A stretch of 64,000 nucleotides of DNA from Paenibacillus sp. 1001270B_150601_E10 (GCF_015558675.1 NZ_JADMOL010000001.1:382799-446798), one strand, 5' to 3'. Numbered from the stretch's first letter, positions 37,745 to 46,043 are shown. The notes: generated by a model from the letters alone, not told the origin. Program-made: numbers and translations.

Positions 37745-37762
37745 TTGTGAATCATTTCACAA
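37745..37762. promoter_or_regulatory. Rex-type operator over the adhE start site
   Basis: TTGTGAATCATTTCACAA is a perfect TTGTGAA-N4-TTCACAA palindrome, the consensus of the NADH-sensing repressor Rex. It also satisfies TGTGA-N6-TCACA, so Fnr binding cannot be excluded, but its position over the predicted start site fits repression. Confidence 0.75.
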
Positions 37763-37766
37763 CTCA

Positions 37767-37772
37767 ATCATA
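37767..37772 (-). promoter_or_regulatory. Predicted -10 element of adhE
   Basis: TATGAT on the minus strand, preceded by TTG. A start site near 37760 places the upstream Fnr-type box centre at about -42 and the Rex-type operator at about +7. Confidence 0.5.
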
Positions 37773-37794
37773 CAATGAACATCCGAACTTGTAA

Positions 37795-37810
37795 AGTGAT
37801 TTTTTTCACG
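37795..37810. promoter_or_regulatory. Fnr-type box of adhE
   Basis: AGTGATTTTTTTCACG matches TGTGA-N6-TCACA with one mismatch in each half, centred 30 bp upstream of the TATGAT element. Confidence 0.45.
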
Positions 37811-38014
37811 TACTTTGTTTATTTTTTAATTGCCTCGTTTTTCAATAGATGTAAACCCTTACATCCGACCTGCCCTGTTAAAAAAGGATTTCTTCGCATA
37901 AATTAATGGCAAAGTGATGAAAATCATCGCACTTTCAAAAATTGTAACCATTTAAATTCTTAAGGAAATTGACATCCTGCTCAGAAACGCTAATATAGAG
38001 ATATCAGAAGTTAT

Positions 38015-38030
38015 AGTGAAAGATGTCACA
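38015..38030. promoter_or_regulatory. Fnr-type box of fnr (autoregulation)
   Basis: AGTGAAAGATGTCACA has one mismatch to TGTGA-N6-TCACA. Its centre is 28-29 bp upstream of TACAAT (38051-38056), the same geometry as at pflB. Confidence 0.6.
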
Positions 38031-38050
38031 AGGATATTTTTACCTCTACC

Positions 38051-38056
38051 TACAAT
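38051..38056 (+). promoter_or_regulatory. Predicted -10 element of fnr
   Basis: TACAAT, identical to the pflB -10, with a predicted start site near 38063-38064 and the Fnr-type box at about -41. Confidence 0.55.
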
Positions 38057-38117
38057 GCTAATCCAAGTATTTCATCTTGGAGCACATACAACTTGGAGGA
38101 GAACGGAGTGAAGCCAG

Positions 38118-38831
38118 ATGATTGAAGAGCGATACGATACCACATGCAATATCTCAAGTTTCTCAGATCAGAATCGTGAGCGTCTCTTAGATATCGCTAA
38201 GGACCGCACATATCCAGAAGGGTCTCACCTTTTCTGGGAGGGGGACACGGCAGACAAATTATTCTTCTTAAGAAGTGGCCGTGTAAAAGTAACGAAGTCT
38301 ACAGATGAAGGTAAAGAACTTATTCTATATATGTACCAAGCCGGTGACCTCATTGGCCAGATGGATCCTTTCCACAGCAACAAGCACAGCTATACAGCGG
38401 AAGTGATTGAGGAAGGTGAAGTTGGCGTCATCGAGCAGCGTGATCTTGAAGTACTGATCTGTCAGCACTGTGACTTCTCCATTGACTTTATGAAATGGAT
38501 GGGCATTCATCATCGACTCACTCAAACGAAATTCCGTGATCTCATGATGTACGGAAAGCCTGGTGCGCTCTGCTCGACTCTGATCCGCTTGTCCAATACC
38601 TTTGGCGAGGAACAAGAAGACGGATCCATTCTGATTAATAAGAAGATTACCCATACCGACTTATCCAACATGATCGGCGCAACTCGCGAGAGTGTCAACC
38701 GAATGCTTAGTGATCTTCGTAAAAAGGGCGTTCTCGAATACGATAACGGCATGATCGTTGTCAAAGAGATCGATCATCTCCGAGATGTATGCCACTGTGA
38801 GATGTGTCCGAAGTCTGTATGCCGTATTTAA
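38118..38831 (+). CDS. fnr: Anaerobic regulator Fnr (Crp/Fnr family, B. subtilis type)
   Basis: An oxygen-sensing activator holding a [4Fe-4S] cluster. The 237-residue protein has an N-terminal cyclic-nucleotide-binding-like domain (about 15-120), a dimer helix, and a winged helix with recognition motif TRESVNR (189-195), like the RE-x3-R of Crp that reads TGTGA. The C-terminal cysteines C227, C230 and C235 (CEMCPKSVC) and aspartate D141 fall at the same numbers as the four cluster ligands reported for B. subtilis Fnr; an extra C225 and an N-terminal C10 are present. The ATG has CGGAGTG upstream. It is divergent from adhE, with Fnr-type boxes at its own, adhE and pflB promoters. Confidence 0.95.
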   Translation: MIEERYDTTCNISSFSDQNRERLLDIAKDRTYPEGSHLFWEGDTADKLFFLRSGRVKVTKSTDEGKELILYMYQAGDLIGQMDPFHSNKHSYTAEVIEEGEVGVIEQRDLEVLICQHCDFSIDFMKWMGIHHRLTQTKFRDLMMYGKPGALCSTLIRLSNTFGEEQEDGSILINKKITHTDLSNMIGATRESVNRMLSDLRKKGVLEYDNGMIVVKEIDHLRDVCHCEMCPKSVCRI

Positions 38832-38842
38832 AATCATACGTC

Positions 38843-38878
38843 AAAAAGCCCTGGTAGCAGTTGCTATCAGGGCTTTTC
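38843..38878. terminator. Bidirectional terminator encoding the end of the lipoprotein gene
   Basis: AAAAGCCCTGGTAGC (38844-38858) pairs with GCTATCAGGGCTTTT (38863-38877, one wobble), flanked by A and T tracts. The stop codon of the convergent lipoprotein gene (38867-38869) lies in one arm. Confidence 0.9.
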
Positions 38879-39655
38879 TGTCATATGGCTCCACTCTATC
38901 GTAAGCTTTGAGTTTGGAGCAATATCTGTAGCCTTTAACTGTTCAGTTGATACTACCTTCCCGTTATTTGTGATTCGCACATCAGAAGGATCCGATATCT
39001 TTTCATCCCAAATACTAATAATCTTGCTTCCATCTGTTGAGAGCTTAATGGGTCCGAATTGATCCAACAGCACAGAAAGCTTTGCCGTTTGCGGCCAAGG
39101 AATAACAAAGGTTAACACCTTATTCGCATTTTCGTTATTGCCTTTAATAGAGATCGTAATTTCCGACTTGGATTCCTTGCTAGACTCCACTTTCACCTTT
39201 TCTACAAAAATGACAAGCTTGTCATTCGCATAGATCGTTTTATTTAACTGCTGAGGAATCTCCAGCTCCTTGTTATTCAGCTTTATACTAAAGCCCATAC
39301 TCGGATCTAATGACACATCGGATACAGAGACAATTGTATCTTGATTCTCATGAAGCTTCACAGCTCCTGATGTCTTAAGTGCATCTGCAACGGTCATGCC
39401 GGAATGCCACGACATTTGATAATCATGATTTAGACTTGAAACATATGACCCGCCGTCCACTATCAAATGTACGACGTCCTCTGCTGCTGTATCCTTTGTC
39501 TTAGCAGCAGCTTTCATCGATGTATATTCCATTTGCTTATCGGATGCGGCACAGCCTAGAGGGATCAAGATCAATATTATTAGTATTAGGATTAAAGACG
39601 TGCGAAAATGTCCATTTCTCATATCCCGCACACTCACTTTCATCTTATCCATCAT
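38867..39655 (-). CDS. Lipoprotein with two tandem beta-grasp-like modules, unknown function
   Basis: I do not recognise a named family. The protein (262 residues from 39655, or 259 from ATG 39646) has a basic N-terminus, a hydrophobic helix and a lipobox-like LIPLGC near residue 35, so it is probably a lipoprotein. The exported part shows two similar modules of about 95 residues: SGMTVADALKTSGAVKL with LNNKELEIPQQLN and ANDKLVIFVEKV, then AKLSVLLDQFGPIKL with ITNNGKVVSTEQL and PNSKLTIEW. The pattern resembles DUF4430-type or other beta-grasp domains. It lies 155 bp downstream of the Bce-like permease on the same strand and could be an accessory of that module; this is inference. Its last codons (TEKP) sit inside a terminator. 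Confidence 0.65.
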   Translation of the reverse strand: MMDKMKVSVRDMRNGHFRTSLILILIILILIPLGCAASDKQMEYTSMKAAAKTKDTAAEDVVHLIVDGGSYVSSLNHDYQMSWHSGMTVADALKTSGAVKLHENQDTIVSVSDVSLDPSMGFSIKLNNKELEIPQQLNKTIYANDKLVIFVEKVKVESSKESKSEITISIKGNNENANKVLTFVIPWPQTAKLSVLLDQFGPIKLSTDGSKIISIWDEKISDPSDVRITNNGKVVSTEQLKATDIAPNSKLTIEWSHMTEKP

Positions 39656-39810
39656 AGCAATCTTACGATGAATTCTTAGGATTATATTGATTTCTTATTA
39701 TTATGCACAATGAGATCGTTGAAATCGTATCAATCCCGTAATCTTTCAAGAAGAAATGTAAGCGCCTTCTCTCACTAATCATACCATAAAACCGTGCCGG
39801 CATCGAATGC

Positions 39811-41763
39811 TTATTCGACAAACTGTTTTCTAATTTTATGCAGATAGCTCTCTCGCACTGCGATAAAGTAAACAAACTGGACGAGTACATACACAAAAAT
39901 GACATACATGGAATACCCAATGATATTGGTGAACAGCAAATTGCTAAGGGTCTTCATCGCAAAGATCGTATGAATGCTTGCAATGATGCAGGGGAGGAAA
40001 AAGAAGATGCCGACCTGGACACTGATGACCCTTCGTACCTCTTTCATCGATAATCCAATATGAAGCAGAGAAGTATAGTACTTCACATCTCTTTGTTGGT
40101 CTGTCATGATCTTAAAGGTAAGTATGCTGCCACATGCAATATAGAACAGCGTGCTCATCATCATGCTCACTACAATTGCTAGTGAAGTCACATACTCCAC
40201 ATCCGACAGTTCCCTGACTCTGCTTCTAATATAGTAATCCTTGTCTCCAGCCTTTTGCTCTATCTTCTCAATGAGCGGAAGTGATCGACTATTGTCATCC
40301 CATTCAAAATTATAGAGATTCAGCTTTCTGTCTCCATGTGCAGCATGTTGAATTCGGGTCATTTCCTCATTGGAGATCACCAATAATAATGGCGCCGTAA
40401 TCTCCTGCGAGAGTAGGAGTTGACGTGCGCGTCCTTTTATCGTAAAGAAGAAAGCTTCTCCCTCTTCAGACACCTTTACCTGATGCTTGCTCTCCTGTAG
40501 CTTCCGCTTCTCTTCATTGGATAGAAAGTCATATTTATTATAAAGGGATTGATCAATCCAATACGCCTCGCCTTCCTTTGGAGAAGCTAGCAGCTTTTTA
40601 TTAAGAGCCTGGGCCAGCTGATTATAGTGGTCTATGCCAATCAGAGTCACGGAATGGCCATACTTGTCATCCGTGATCAGATCCCCTTCCACAATCTCTG
40701 ACTCAATTAAGGTGGTCACCTCATGCCCGTATTCTTTTGCCGTCTTCTTGATCTCGTCAATGGATACCGGGACCTCTTCCTGTCCACGTGTCCACATGAT
40801 CAAGTCGAAGGGATTCGAGAGCATTGCTGAATGCTGATAGCCTCGATTGAAGGAAAAGAACGTCGAAGTAGCAGACAACACAAAAGCACATAGCATGGTG
40901 ATTGCAAATAGCACACCTGCGTTCTCACGCAAACGATGGATGGCACGAGTAACATGCAGCATCGTTTTCCCTTTGTAGTATAACGATTTAATATGCTTGA
41001 CGCTGTTGAGCAGCGCAAAGCTCGTATGCGAATATAGGAAGAACGTGCCTACACTTGTTAGCAGCACCGTCGGAAAAAAGACGATGAAGACAGACATCAG
41101 ATTTGCATGATATGCCAGCATGTAGCCCCATACGATACAGCCAACGCCAATGAGTGCGAATACCCACATGAAGGCTGGTGCTGATCGTTGTTCTCTCCGT
41201 GGCTTCAGCAGCTCGATAATAGAAGACTTTCCGATCACACGAATGCTGATGATCGCCACAATGAAGAACAACAGGCTGTAGCCGTAGACGGTTGATAGCA
41301 GTGCATCCTTTGAAAAATGAAAAGCCATCGGCGCCTCCGCACCAAGCAGCTTGGACATTCCCATTAAAAACAGCTTTAAAAACAAAGCCCCTGTAGCAAT
41401 TCCCGATGCAACGGCCAGGATGGCTATTGCCATCTGTTCATAAATCATCATGCGGCGAATTTGCCATTTGGTCATGCCAAACAGCGTCAGCAAGCCGAAC
41501 TCTTTGCGTCTCGAATGAACGAACGATTTGCTTGAATACAAGGTGAACATCACGGCAAATGTCATGATCAGCACTTCACAGGCATATAGCATGACGCTTA
41601 AAGATGAGCCGCTTGGGATCTTTTCTCCAATGACATCCGGATGATGCGTAAAGGAGGAATACAAAAAGGAGATCATGACGGAGAACATACAACTTAAAAA
41701 ATAAGCGCTGTACCGCTGCCAGCTCTCGATTATATTTTTAATGGCGAGCCGACGAAAGGTCAT
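39811..41763 (-). CDS. BceB-like FtsX-type ABC permease (antimicrobial peptide sensing/resistance)
   Basis: The membrane subunit of a Bce-type transporter, which removes cell-wall-active peptide antibiotics such as bacitracin from their targets and signals through the partner kinase. The 650-residue protein has ten predicted spans: one N-terminal span, FtsX-type groups near 55-75, 105-130, 150-170, 200-220, 228-250 and 285-305, a large extracellular domain (about 310-510) typical of BceB, and three final spans (about 525-545, 580-605, 615-637). Length equals that of B. subtilis BceB (about 646). It overlaps the ATPase gene by 26 bp, with ribosome site GGAGGC inside that gene. Ligand specificity cannot be told. 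Confidence 0.9.
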   Translation of the reverse strand: MTFRRLAIKNIIESWQRYSAYFLSCMFSVMISFLYSSFTHHPDVIGEKIPSGSSLSVMLYACEVLIMTFAVMFTLYSSKSFVHSRRKEFGLLTLFGMTKWQIRRMMIYEQMAIAILAVASGIATGALFLKLFLMGMSKLLGAEAPMAFHFSKDALLSTVYGYSLLFFIVAIISIRVIGKSSIIELLKPRREQRSAPAFMWVFALIGVGCIVWGYMLAYHANLMSVFIVFFPTVLLTSVGTFFLYSHTSFALLNSVKHIKSLYYKGKTMLHVTRAIHRLRENAGVLFAITMLCAFVLSATSTFFSFNRGYQHSAMLSNPFDLIMWTRGQEEVPVSIDEIKKTAKEYGHEVTTLIESEIVEGDLITDDKYGHSVTLIGIDHYNQLAQALNKKLLASPKEGEAYWIDQSLYNKYDFLSNEEKRKLQESKHQVKVSEEGEAFFFTIKGRARQLLLSQEITAPLLLVISNEEMTRIQHAAHGDRKLNLYNFEWDDNSRSLPLIEKIEQKAGDKDYYIRSRVRELSDVEYVTSLAIVVSMMMSTLFYIACGSILTFKIMTDQQRDVKYYTSLLHIGLSMKEVRRVISVQVGIFFFLPCIIASIHTIFAMKTLSNLLFTNIIGYSMYVIFVYVLVQFVYFIAVRESYLHKIRKQFVE

Positions 41764-42526
41764 CGAAGCTGCCTCCTAACAAACTAAGGGTATCCAATAT
41801 TTTTTGAAAAAAGGCTTGGCGGTTGCCGCCTCTTCGAATCTCGGTGAACAACTTGCCGTCTTTAATGAAAATGACTCGCTTGCAATAGCTTGCTGCAAAT
41901 GGATCATGCGTCACAATGAGGATCGTTCGCTGCTGCTCCTCATTCATATCTGATAGAGCCTGCATCACATCCTTGGCAGCCTTCGAATCGAGATTCCCCG
42001 TCAACTCGTCTGCGAGTAGGAGACTAGGGCGATGAATCATGGCTCTTGCAATCGCTGTACGCTGCATCTGGCCTCCTGACACCTCGTAGGTACGCTTGTC
42101 CAAAATATTCGCAATCCCGAGCCACGAAGCCATTTCCCGGACTCTTTCCTCGATCTCTCGAGACGAGACTCGCTCAAGAGCAAGCGGCAGAATAATATTT
42201 TCCTTGATCGTTAAGGTATCAAGGAGATTGAAGTCCTGAAACACATAGCCCAGTGCATGCCTGCGAAAGGCTGCCAGCTTATGGTCAGACAGCGTCACGG
42301 GGTTGATATTATTGATAAACACATGGCCTGCTGTGGGTTTATCAATTGTTGCTAATATATTCAGCAGCGTCGTTTTCCCACTGCCAGAAGGTCCCATGAT
42401 ACCGACAAAGTCCCCCTCTTCCACTTCGAGATGAATATCCTGAAGGGCAGTGTAGGTCCGTCTTTTTTTATTTCCATATATTTTAGTCAATTGTTCTGCT
42501 CGTAATAGCGTTGCGATCGGACTCAC
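41738..42526 (-). CDS. BceA-like ABC transporter ATP-binding protein
   Basis: Energises the BceB-like permease. The 262-residue ATPase has Walker A GPSGSGKTTLL (near residue 45), the FQDFNLL Q-loop, signature VSGGQMQRTAIARAM, Walker B LLADELTGNLDSKAA and H-loop IVTHDPFAA, typical of MacB/LolD-like resistance ATPases. The N-terminal start is uncertain: the GTG at 42526 sits directly against its only ribosome-like AAGGGA, with no spacer, and no ATG occurs before the Walker A region, so initiation may be weak or at another codon. It follows the kinase gene by 16 bp and overlaps the permease gene. Confidence 0.92.
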   Translation of the reverse strand: MSPIATLLRAEQLTKIYGNKKRRTYTALQDIHLEVEEGDFVGIMGPSGSGKTTLLNILATIDKPTAGHVFINNINPVTLSDHKLAAFRRHALGYVFQDFNLLDTLTIKENIILPLALERVSSREIEERVREMASWLGIANILDKRTYEVSGGQMQRTAIARAMIHRPSLLLADELTGNLDSKAAKDVMQALSDMNEEQQRTILIVTHDPFAASYCKRVIFIKDGKLFTEIRRGGNRQAFFQKILDTLSLLGGSFDDLSSARH

Positions 42527-42542
42527 TCCCTTGTAGGTTGAC

Positions 42543-43613
42543 TTAGACTATAACTCCTTTATGAAGGCTGTCTCCAGCAAAGGTAATCGTAAACACCGTG
42601 CCCTCATGCAGGACCGATGATGCCTGTATCGTGTGACCTAGGCGACCACATACCTGTTTGACAAGATACAGCCCCATGCCTGTGGCATCCCCTTCTCTTC
42701 GTCCATTCTCCCCTGTAAAAAACGGATCAAAAATACGGGAAAGATCCTGCTCTGCTATTCCGATCCCTTCATCTTTTACATGCAGACGAATCGCATGATC
42801 CTTGTGTTCGATCGTAAAAAGGAGCGATTTGGAGCCTTCCTTGTCTCTGGAATACTTAATCGCGTTGGTAACAAGCTGCGTCAGAATGAACGCCAACCAC
42901 TTGCTGTCGCTTTCCACCATCGCATCCTCTCCAACAATTTTCGGAAATATATGATGGCGAATAAGCAGCTTCTTATGCTGGTTCAGAACATTTCTTACAC
43001 ATTGGGTTAAGGAAAGCTGACTGACATTCAGGTCCATCTCAAACTTATCCAGACGGGCTGTCGACAGCATCAGCTCTAAGCCTCTTGTCAGCCGTTCTGT
43101 CTCCTCCTGCACACTTTGGAGCAGTTGTTGCGTCTCATTGACTGTCATTGCAGCGGGAGGCTGCTGAGTAATAAGATGGAGAACGGAAACGGGCGTCTTC
43201 ATATGATGCACCCATTGATTGGTAAAATGAACATGCTGCTCACGTTGCTTGCGCATCATCAGCAGCTCATTCATGTAAGCATGGTATTGTCTAGTCAGCA
43301 GCTCATGGATCACCTTCTGCTCTTGGGTGACCGGATGCTGCAAATATAGATTAAGCTCTACCTCTTCTCGATCCTCCGATTGCTCCGCTGTCTTTAATTC
43401 TCGAAACCAAGCTCGCTGGTATAGAAAATCGAACACCAAGCCTGCAGTCAATATAGAAGCTCCAAGTATAAAGCAATACGTAATACTTGCCCCTCGAATA
43501 AATTCGCGCCCAGTCGACAGATCCAAATAGATGACAAGCAAACAGAGAGCAAGCGAAATGAGCCAAGTAAGGATCAGAATGAAGCGATCCTTTACATATT
43601 GAAAGAAGTTCAT
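42543..43613 (-). CDS. BceS-like intramembrane-sensing histidine kinase
   Basis: A sensor kinase that detects peptide antibiotics through the partner ABC transporter rather than by its own sensor domain. The 356-residue protein has two spans (about residues 11-31 and 43-63) joined by a loop of only about a dozen residues, the hallmark of the intramembrane-sensing class, then the HisKA helix with phospho-accepting histidine in WVHHMKTPVSVLHL (near 135) and an ATPase domain with VKDEGIGIAEQDLSRIFDPFF and GMGLYLVKQ. It overlaps the regulator gene by four bases and precedes the ATPase gene by 16 bp, forming one R-S-A-B operon. Confidence 0.92.
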   Translation of the reverse strand: MNFFQYVKDRFILILTWLISLALCLLVIYLDLSTGREFIRGASITYCFILGASILTAGLVFDFLYQRAWFRELKTAEQSEDREEVELNLYLQHPVTQEQKVIHELLTRQYHAYMNELLMMRKQREQHVHFTNQWVHHMKTPVSVLHLITQQPPAAMTVNETQQLLQSVQEETERLTRGLELMLSTARLDKFEMDLNVSQLSLTQCVRNVLNQHKKLLIRHHIFPKIVGEDAMVESDSKWLAFILTQLVTNAIKYSRDKEGSKSLLFTIEHKDHAIRLHVKDEGIGIAEQDLSRIFDPFFTGENGRREGDATGMGLYLVKQVCGRLGHTIQASSVLHEGTVFTITFAGDSLHKGVIV

Positions 43614-44329
43614 GACATCGATCCTTCTTCAATCCACGTCATCAAGAGGCGGTAGCCTTGGCCGCGGATCGTTTCAATCGCTTTATCAATTCCAATCTCT
43701 TCAAGCTTTTTACGAACACGTGTTACGTTCACCGTTAACGTATTATCATCTACGAAGTCGACATCGTCCCACAGCGTCTCTAGCAGCGTCTCCCTGGATA
43801 CGATCTGATCCACCCGATCCATTAGGCAGGCAAGCAGCAGCGCTTCATTCTTCGTCAGATCAACCCGCTTCTCATTCCATTCCAATGTGTTCTTAGCACG
43901 GTGCAGCACAAGCCCATGTACATTGAGCTCCTCACCATTGCCTTCGCTTGACCGAATAGCATATTCGCCGTATGTGCGTCTTAGCACGCTTTTTACTTTT
44001 GCTAGAAGCACATCCAGATGAAACGGCTTTGTAATGAAGTCATCGCCTCCATTTTCAATCGCCATCACCTGATCCATCTCCCCAGTCCGTGCAGATACAA
44101 ATATAATAGGCGCATTGGTCACTTGACGAAATTGACGGCACCAGTAGAAACCGTCATAAGCAGGAAGGTGAATGTCCAGCAGAATAAGATCTGGCTCAAT
44201 CTTTAGTAAATCGACCTTCAAATCACGAAAGTTCATGGCACGGGTTACTTCATATTCATATTTTTCTAATGAAGATTGCAGAATGGAAGCAATTTTATCG
44301 TCATCCTCAACAATCATAATTTTGTACAT
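43610..44329 (-). CDS. BceR-like response regulator (OmpR family)
   Basis: The DNA-binding partner of the BceS-like kinase, expected to raise expression of the adjacent transporter. The 239-residue protein has a receiver domain with acidic residues in IVEDDDKI, phospho-acceptor aspartate in LILLDIHLPAYDG (near 52) and lysine in FITKPF, and an OmpR-type winged helix (about 135-235) with VTRVRKKLEEIG as recognition helix region and IRGQGYRL as wing. I choose ATG 44329 with GGAGGA 8 bases upstream. Directly upstream CGTC (44352-44355) and GACG (44365-44368) form a small inverted repeat, possibly part of its own operator, but the match to known Bce-type sites is not strong. Confidence 0.93.
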   Translation of the reverse strand: MYKIMIVEDDDKIASILQSSLEKYEYEVTRAMNFRDLKVDLLKIEPDLILLDIHLPAYDGFYWCRQFRQVTNAPIIFVSARTGEMDQVMAIENGGDDFITKPFHLDVLLAKVKSVLRRTYGEYAIRSSEGNGEELNVHGLVLHRAKNTLEWNEKRVDLTKNEALLLACLMDRVDQIVSRETLLETLWDDVDFVDDNTLTVNVTRVRKKLEEIGIDKAIETIRGQGYRLLMTWIEEGSMS

Positions 44330-44458
44330 CTGACATTCCTCCATAACATTACGTCTACCTACCTGACGATGCAACAAGGCCGTACCCCTTCATGTACCTT
44401 TAATATATACGAAAGAGCGCCCGCTTAATCGGTTATATGTACTGGCCCATCATATAAT

Positions 44459-44488
44459 AGAAGCCCCATTCTCATGAAAGGGACTTCT
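44459..44488 (-). terminator. Weak terminator after the first DegV gene
   Basis: AGAAGCCCC (44459-44467) pairs with GGGACTTCT (44480-44488, one wobble). The downstream tract (ATTATATG) is poor in T, so termination may be partial. Confidence 0.45.
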
Positions 44489-44542
44489 TCGGCTCGTTGG
44501 GCAAGTCCGAGCAATTTGCACCGTATATACTTTTATTGCATC

Positions 44543-45400
44543 TTACTCTTTTGAACGATCTTGAAAGGCTAATAGGATGCCGCCTTCCCCTGCATAGGTT
44601 CCAATGACAGGCCCCATGTTAAGATAAAGCACTCGCTCAAATGGATATTTCTCCAGGAGGCTGCTCATAAACTGCTTTGCACGCTCTTCGCAGTTGGAGT
44701 GCGCAAGTGCAATAATGCTTTGATCCGCATGTTGCCATGCTTCACCTACTTTATCGATCATCCGCTTAAGAACACGCTGCGTGCCGCGAACCTTTTCTAC
44801 AACCTCAATTGTACCCTCCTCACTTGCCTGCATCAATATTTTGATGTTGAGCATGGAGGCAACCGTTCCTTTAAGGCGGCTCATCCGCCCGCCTTTTACC
44901 ACATTTTCCAGCGTATCAAGCGAAAAATAAGTTCTGGTTTGTTTGACGCATTCCTTAAGCTTCTCTTGAAGCTCATGAAAGCTATGTCCTGCTTTAGACA
45001 ACAACGCTGCCTTGACGGCGAGAAATCCTAATCCTGCAGAGGCCGTCTTCGAATCAATAACCTCCACTTTGTTCGCATAGCCCTCTTCCTCATACATTTC
45101 CTTAGCCATAAGCGCGTGATTGTAGGTGCTGCTAAGCTGGGAAGTTACGCACAGCACGAGGATATCTTTCGTCTGGTCGAGCGATTTGTACATATTATAG
45201 AAGTCGCCTGGTGATGGACTAGATGTTTTAGGAAGTTCTTCCGATTCTCTCATTTTATTGTAGAACAGCTCAGTATCCATCGTAGAATCATAAGTTTCGT
45301 GTCCAAAATGAACGTGGAGCGGAACGACAGAAATGCCGAGCTCTTGAATAATTTCGGTGGACAAATCGGAGTTTCCGTCCGTAATAATTTGGATGGTCAT
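44543..45400 (-). CDS. DegV family fatty-acid-binding protein
   Basis: A cytosolic two-domain protein that binds one fatty acid molecule; related FakB proteins deliver fatty acids to the kinase FakA. The 285-residue protein starts IQIITDGNSDLSTEII, has the conserved KTSSPSPGDFYNMY loop (near residue 58), the SSTYNHAL segment and KGGRMSRLKG near 165, all DegV hallmarks. I choose ATG 45400 with GGAGAA upstream. A second DegV gene lies at 59551-60408 in this window; the two differ clearly in sequence, so they are paralogues rather than a recent duplication. No fakA is visible nearby, so the exact role is open. Confidence 0.9.
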   Translation of the reverse strand: MTIQIITDGNSDLSTEIIQELGISVVPLHVHFGHETYDSTMDTELFYNKMRESEELPKTSSPSPGDFYNMYKSLDQTKDILVLCVTSQLSSTYNHALMAKEMYEEEGYANKVEVIDSKTASAGLGFLAVKAALLSKAGHSFHELQEKLKECVKQTRTYFSLDTLENVVKGGRMSRLKGTVASMLNIKILMQASEEGTIEVVEKVRGTQRVLKRMIDKVGEAWQHADQSIIALAHSNCEERAKQFMSSLLEKYPFERVLYLNMGPVIGTYAGEGGILLAFQDRSKE

Positions 45401-45529
45401 GTCATTCTCCATTCTGATGTAGGTTGGTTGAGAACCCTCTATACTCTGTTCGCTTCATTATATAGGGCTGAACAACCCTCTGACAATGACTAAATGCAGG
45501 GAGTACAAGGATGAAAGTGTATTCACGCT

Positions 45530-45853
45530 CTATTGGTTCTCCAAGTTGTATCTTTTCATTAACTTGTTCTTGTGGGCATCAAGAATCTGTTCAAGTGTCA
45601 CATCATACATGTTCGCTAATATGATGATATTGCCCATCACATCTCCTAATTCCTCAATTAGTTCCTGTCGCAACTCTTCTTGAGGCAGGGCAGCTTCATC
45701 AGGACGGTCTCTCCCGATCTCCATAGCACGGATCGCTCTTGCGGTTTCTCCTACCTCCTCCATGAGAAAGCCTACTCGTTCAAAGGGGCCATAGTTTGAC
45801 CAGCCTCTTTGGATATAGAATTGATGAATCCATTCTTGTGCTGTTTTACTCAT
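45530..45853 (-). CDS. MazG-like nucleotide pyrophosphohydrolase
   Basis: A small all-helical enzyme of the MazG/YpjD type, expected to hydrolyse nucleoside triphosphates to monophosphates as house-cleaning. The 107-residue product has the metal-binding pattern E-x2-E near residue 33 (FLMEEVGETARAI) and E-x2-D in IEELGDVMGNIIILA (near 72), the standard MazG arrangement. I choose ATG 45853 because AAGGAG lies 8 bases before it; upstream in-frame starts would add 22 unconserved residues. Its nucleotide preference is unknown. It is monocistronic. Confidence 0.87.
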   Translation of the reverse strand: MSKTAQEWIHQFYIQRGWSNYGPFERVGFLMEEVGETARAIRAMEIGRDRPDEAALPQEELRQELIEELGDVMGNIIILANMYDVTLEQILDAHKNKLMKRYNLENQ

Positions 45854-46043
45854 CTGCCAGTCTCCTTCATTGTTTGCATTCTTATATTTTAGCACAAGCA
45901 TCGACATGGGAGCTTCCATGCATAATGGTTTATAAGCGAATATATTAATTTTTTTTGAACGATATTAACCTTCAGAACCATCATCATCTGCTTTGAATCG
46001 TTCCTAACGATAGCTTAACGCTAAGAAGATGTTACAATTGTTA

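Larger units (their letters stand above)
37633..38117. other. adhE-fnr divergent control region
   Basis: A 485-bp AT-rich region with no gene. It contains the Rex-type palindrome, a TATGAT -10 and an Fnr-type box for adhE, and an Fnr-type box plus TACAAT for fnr. An imperfect palindrome AAGTGATGA/TCATCGCACTT (about 37914-37937) lies between them. Confidence 0.7.

Noticed and set aside
37746-37761. Reading the adhE palindrome simply as an activating Fnr site
   Set aside because: Its centre falls at about +7 of the predicted start site, unsuited to activation, and the exact TTGTGAA-N4-TTCACAA form fits Rex better.
39663-39920. 85-codon ORF overlapping the end of the BceB-like permease gene
   Set aside because: Out of frame inside the permease gene on the same strand, without a ribosome site.
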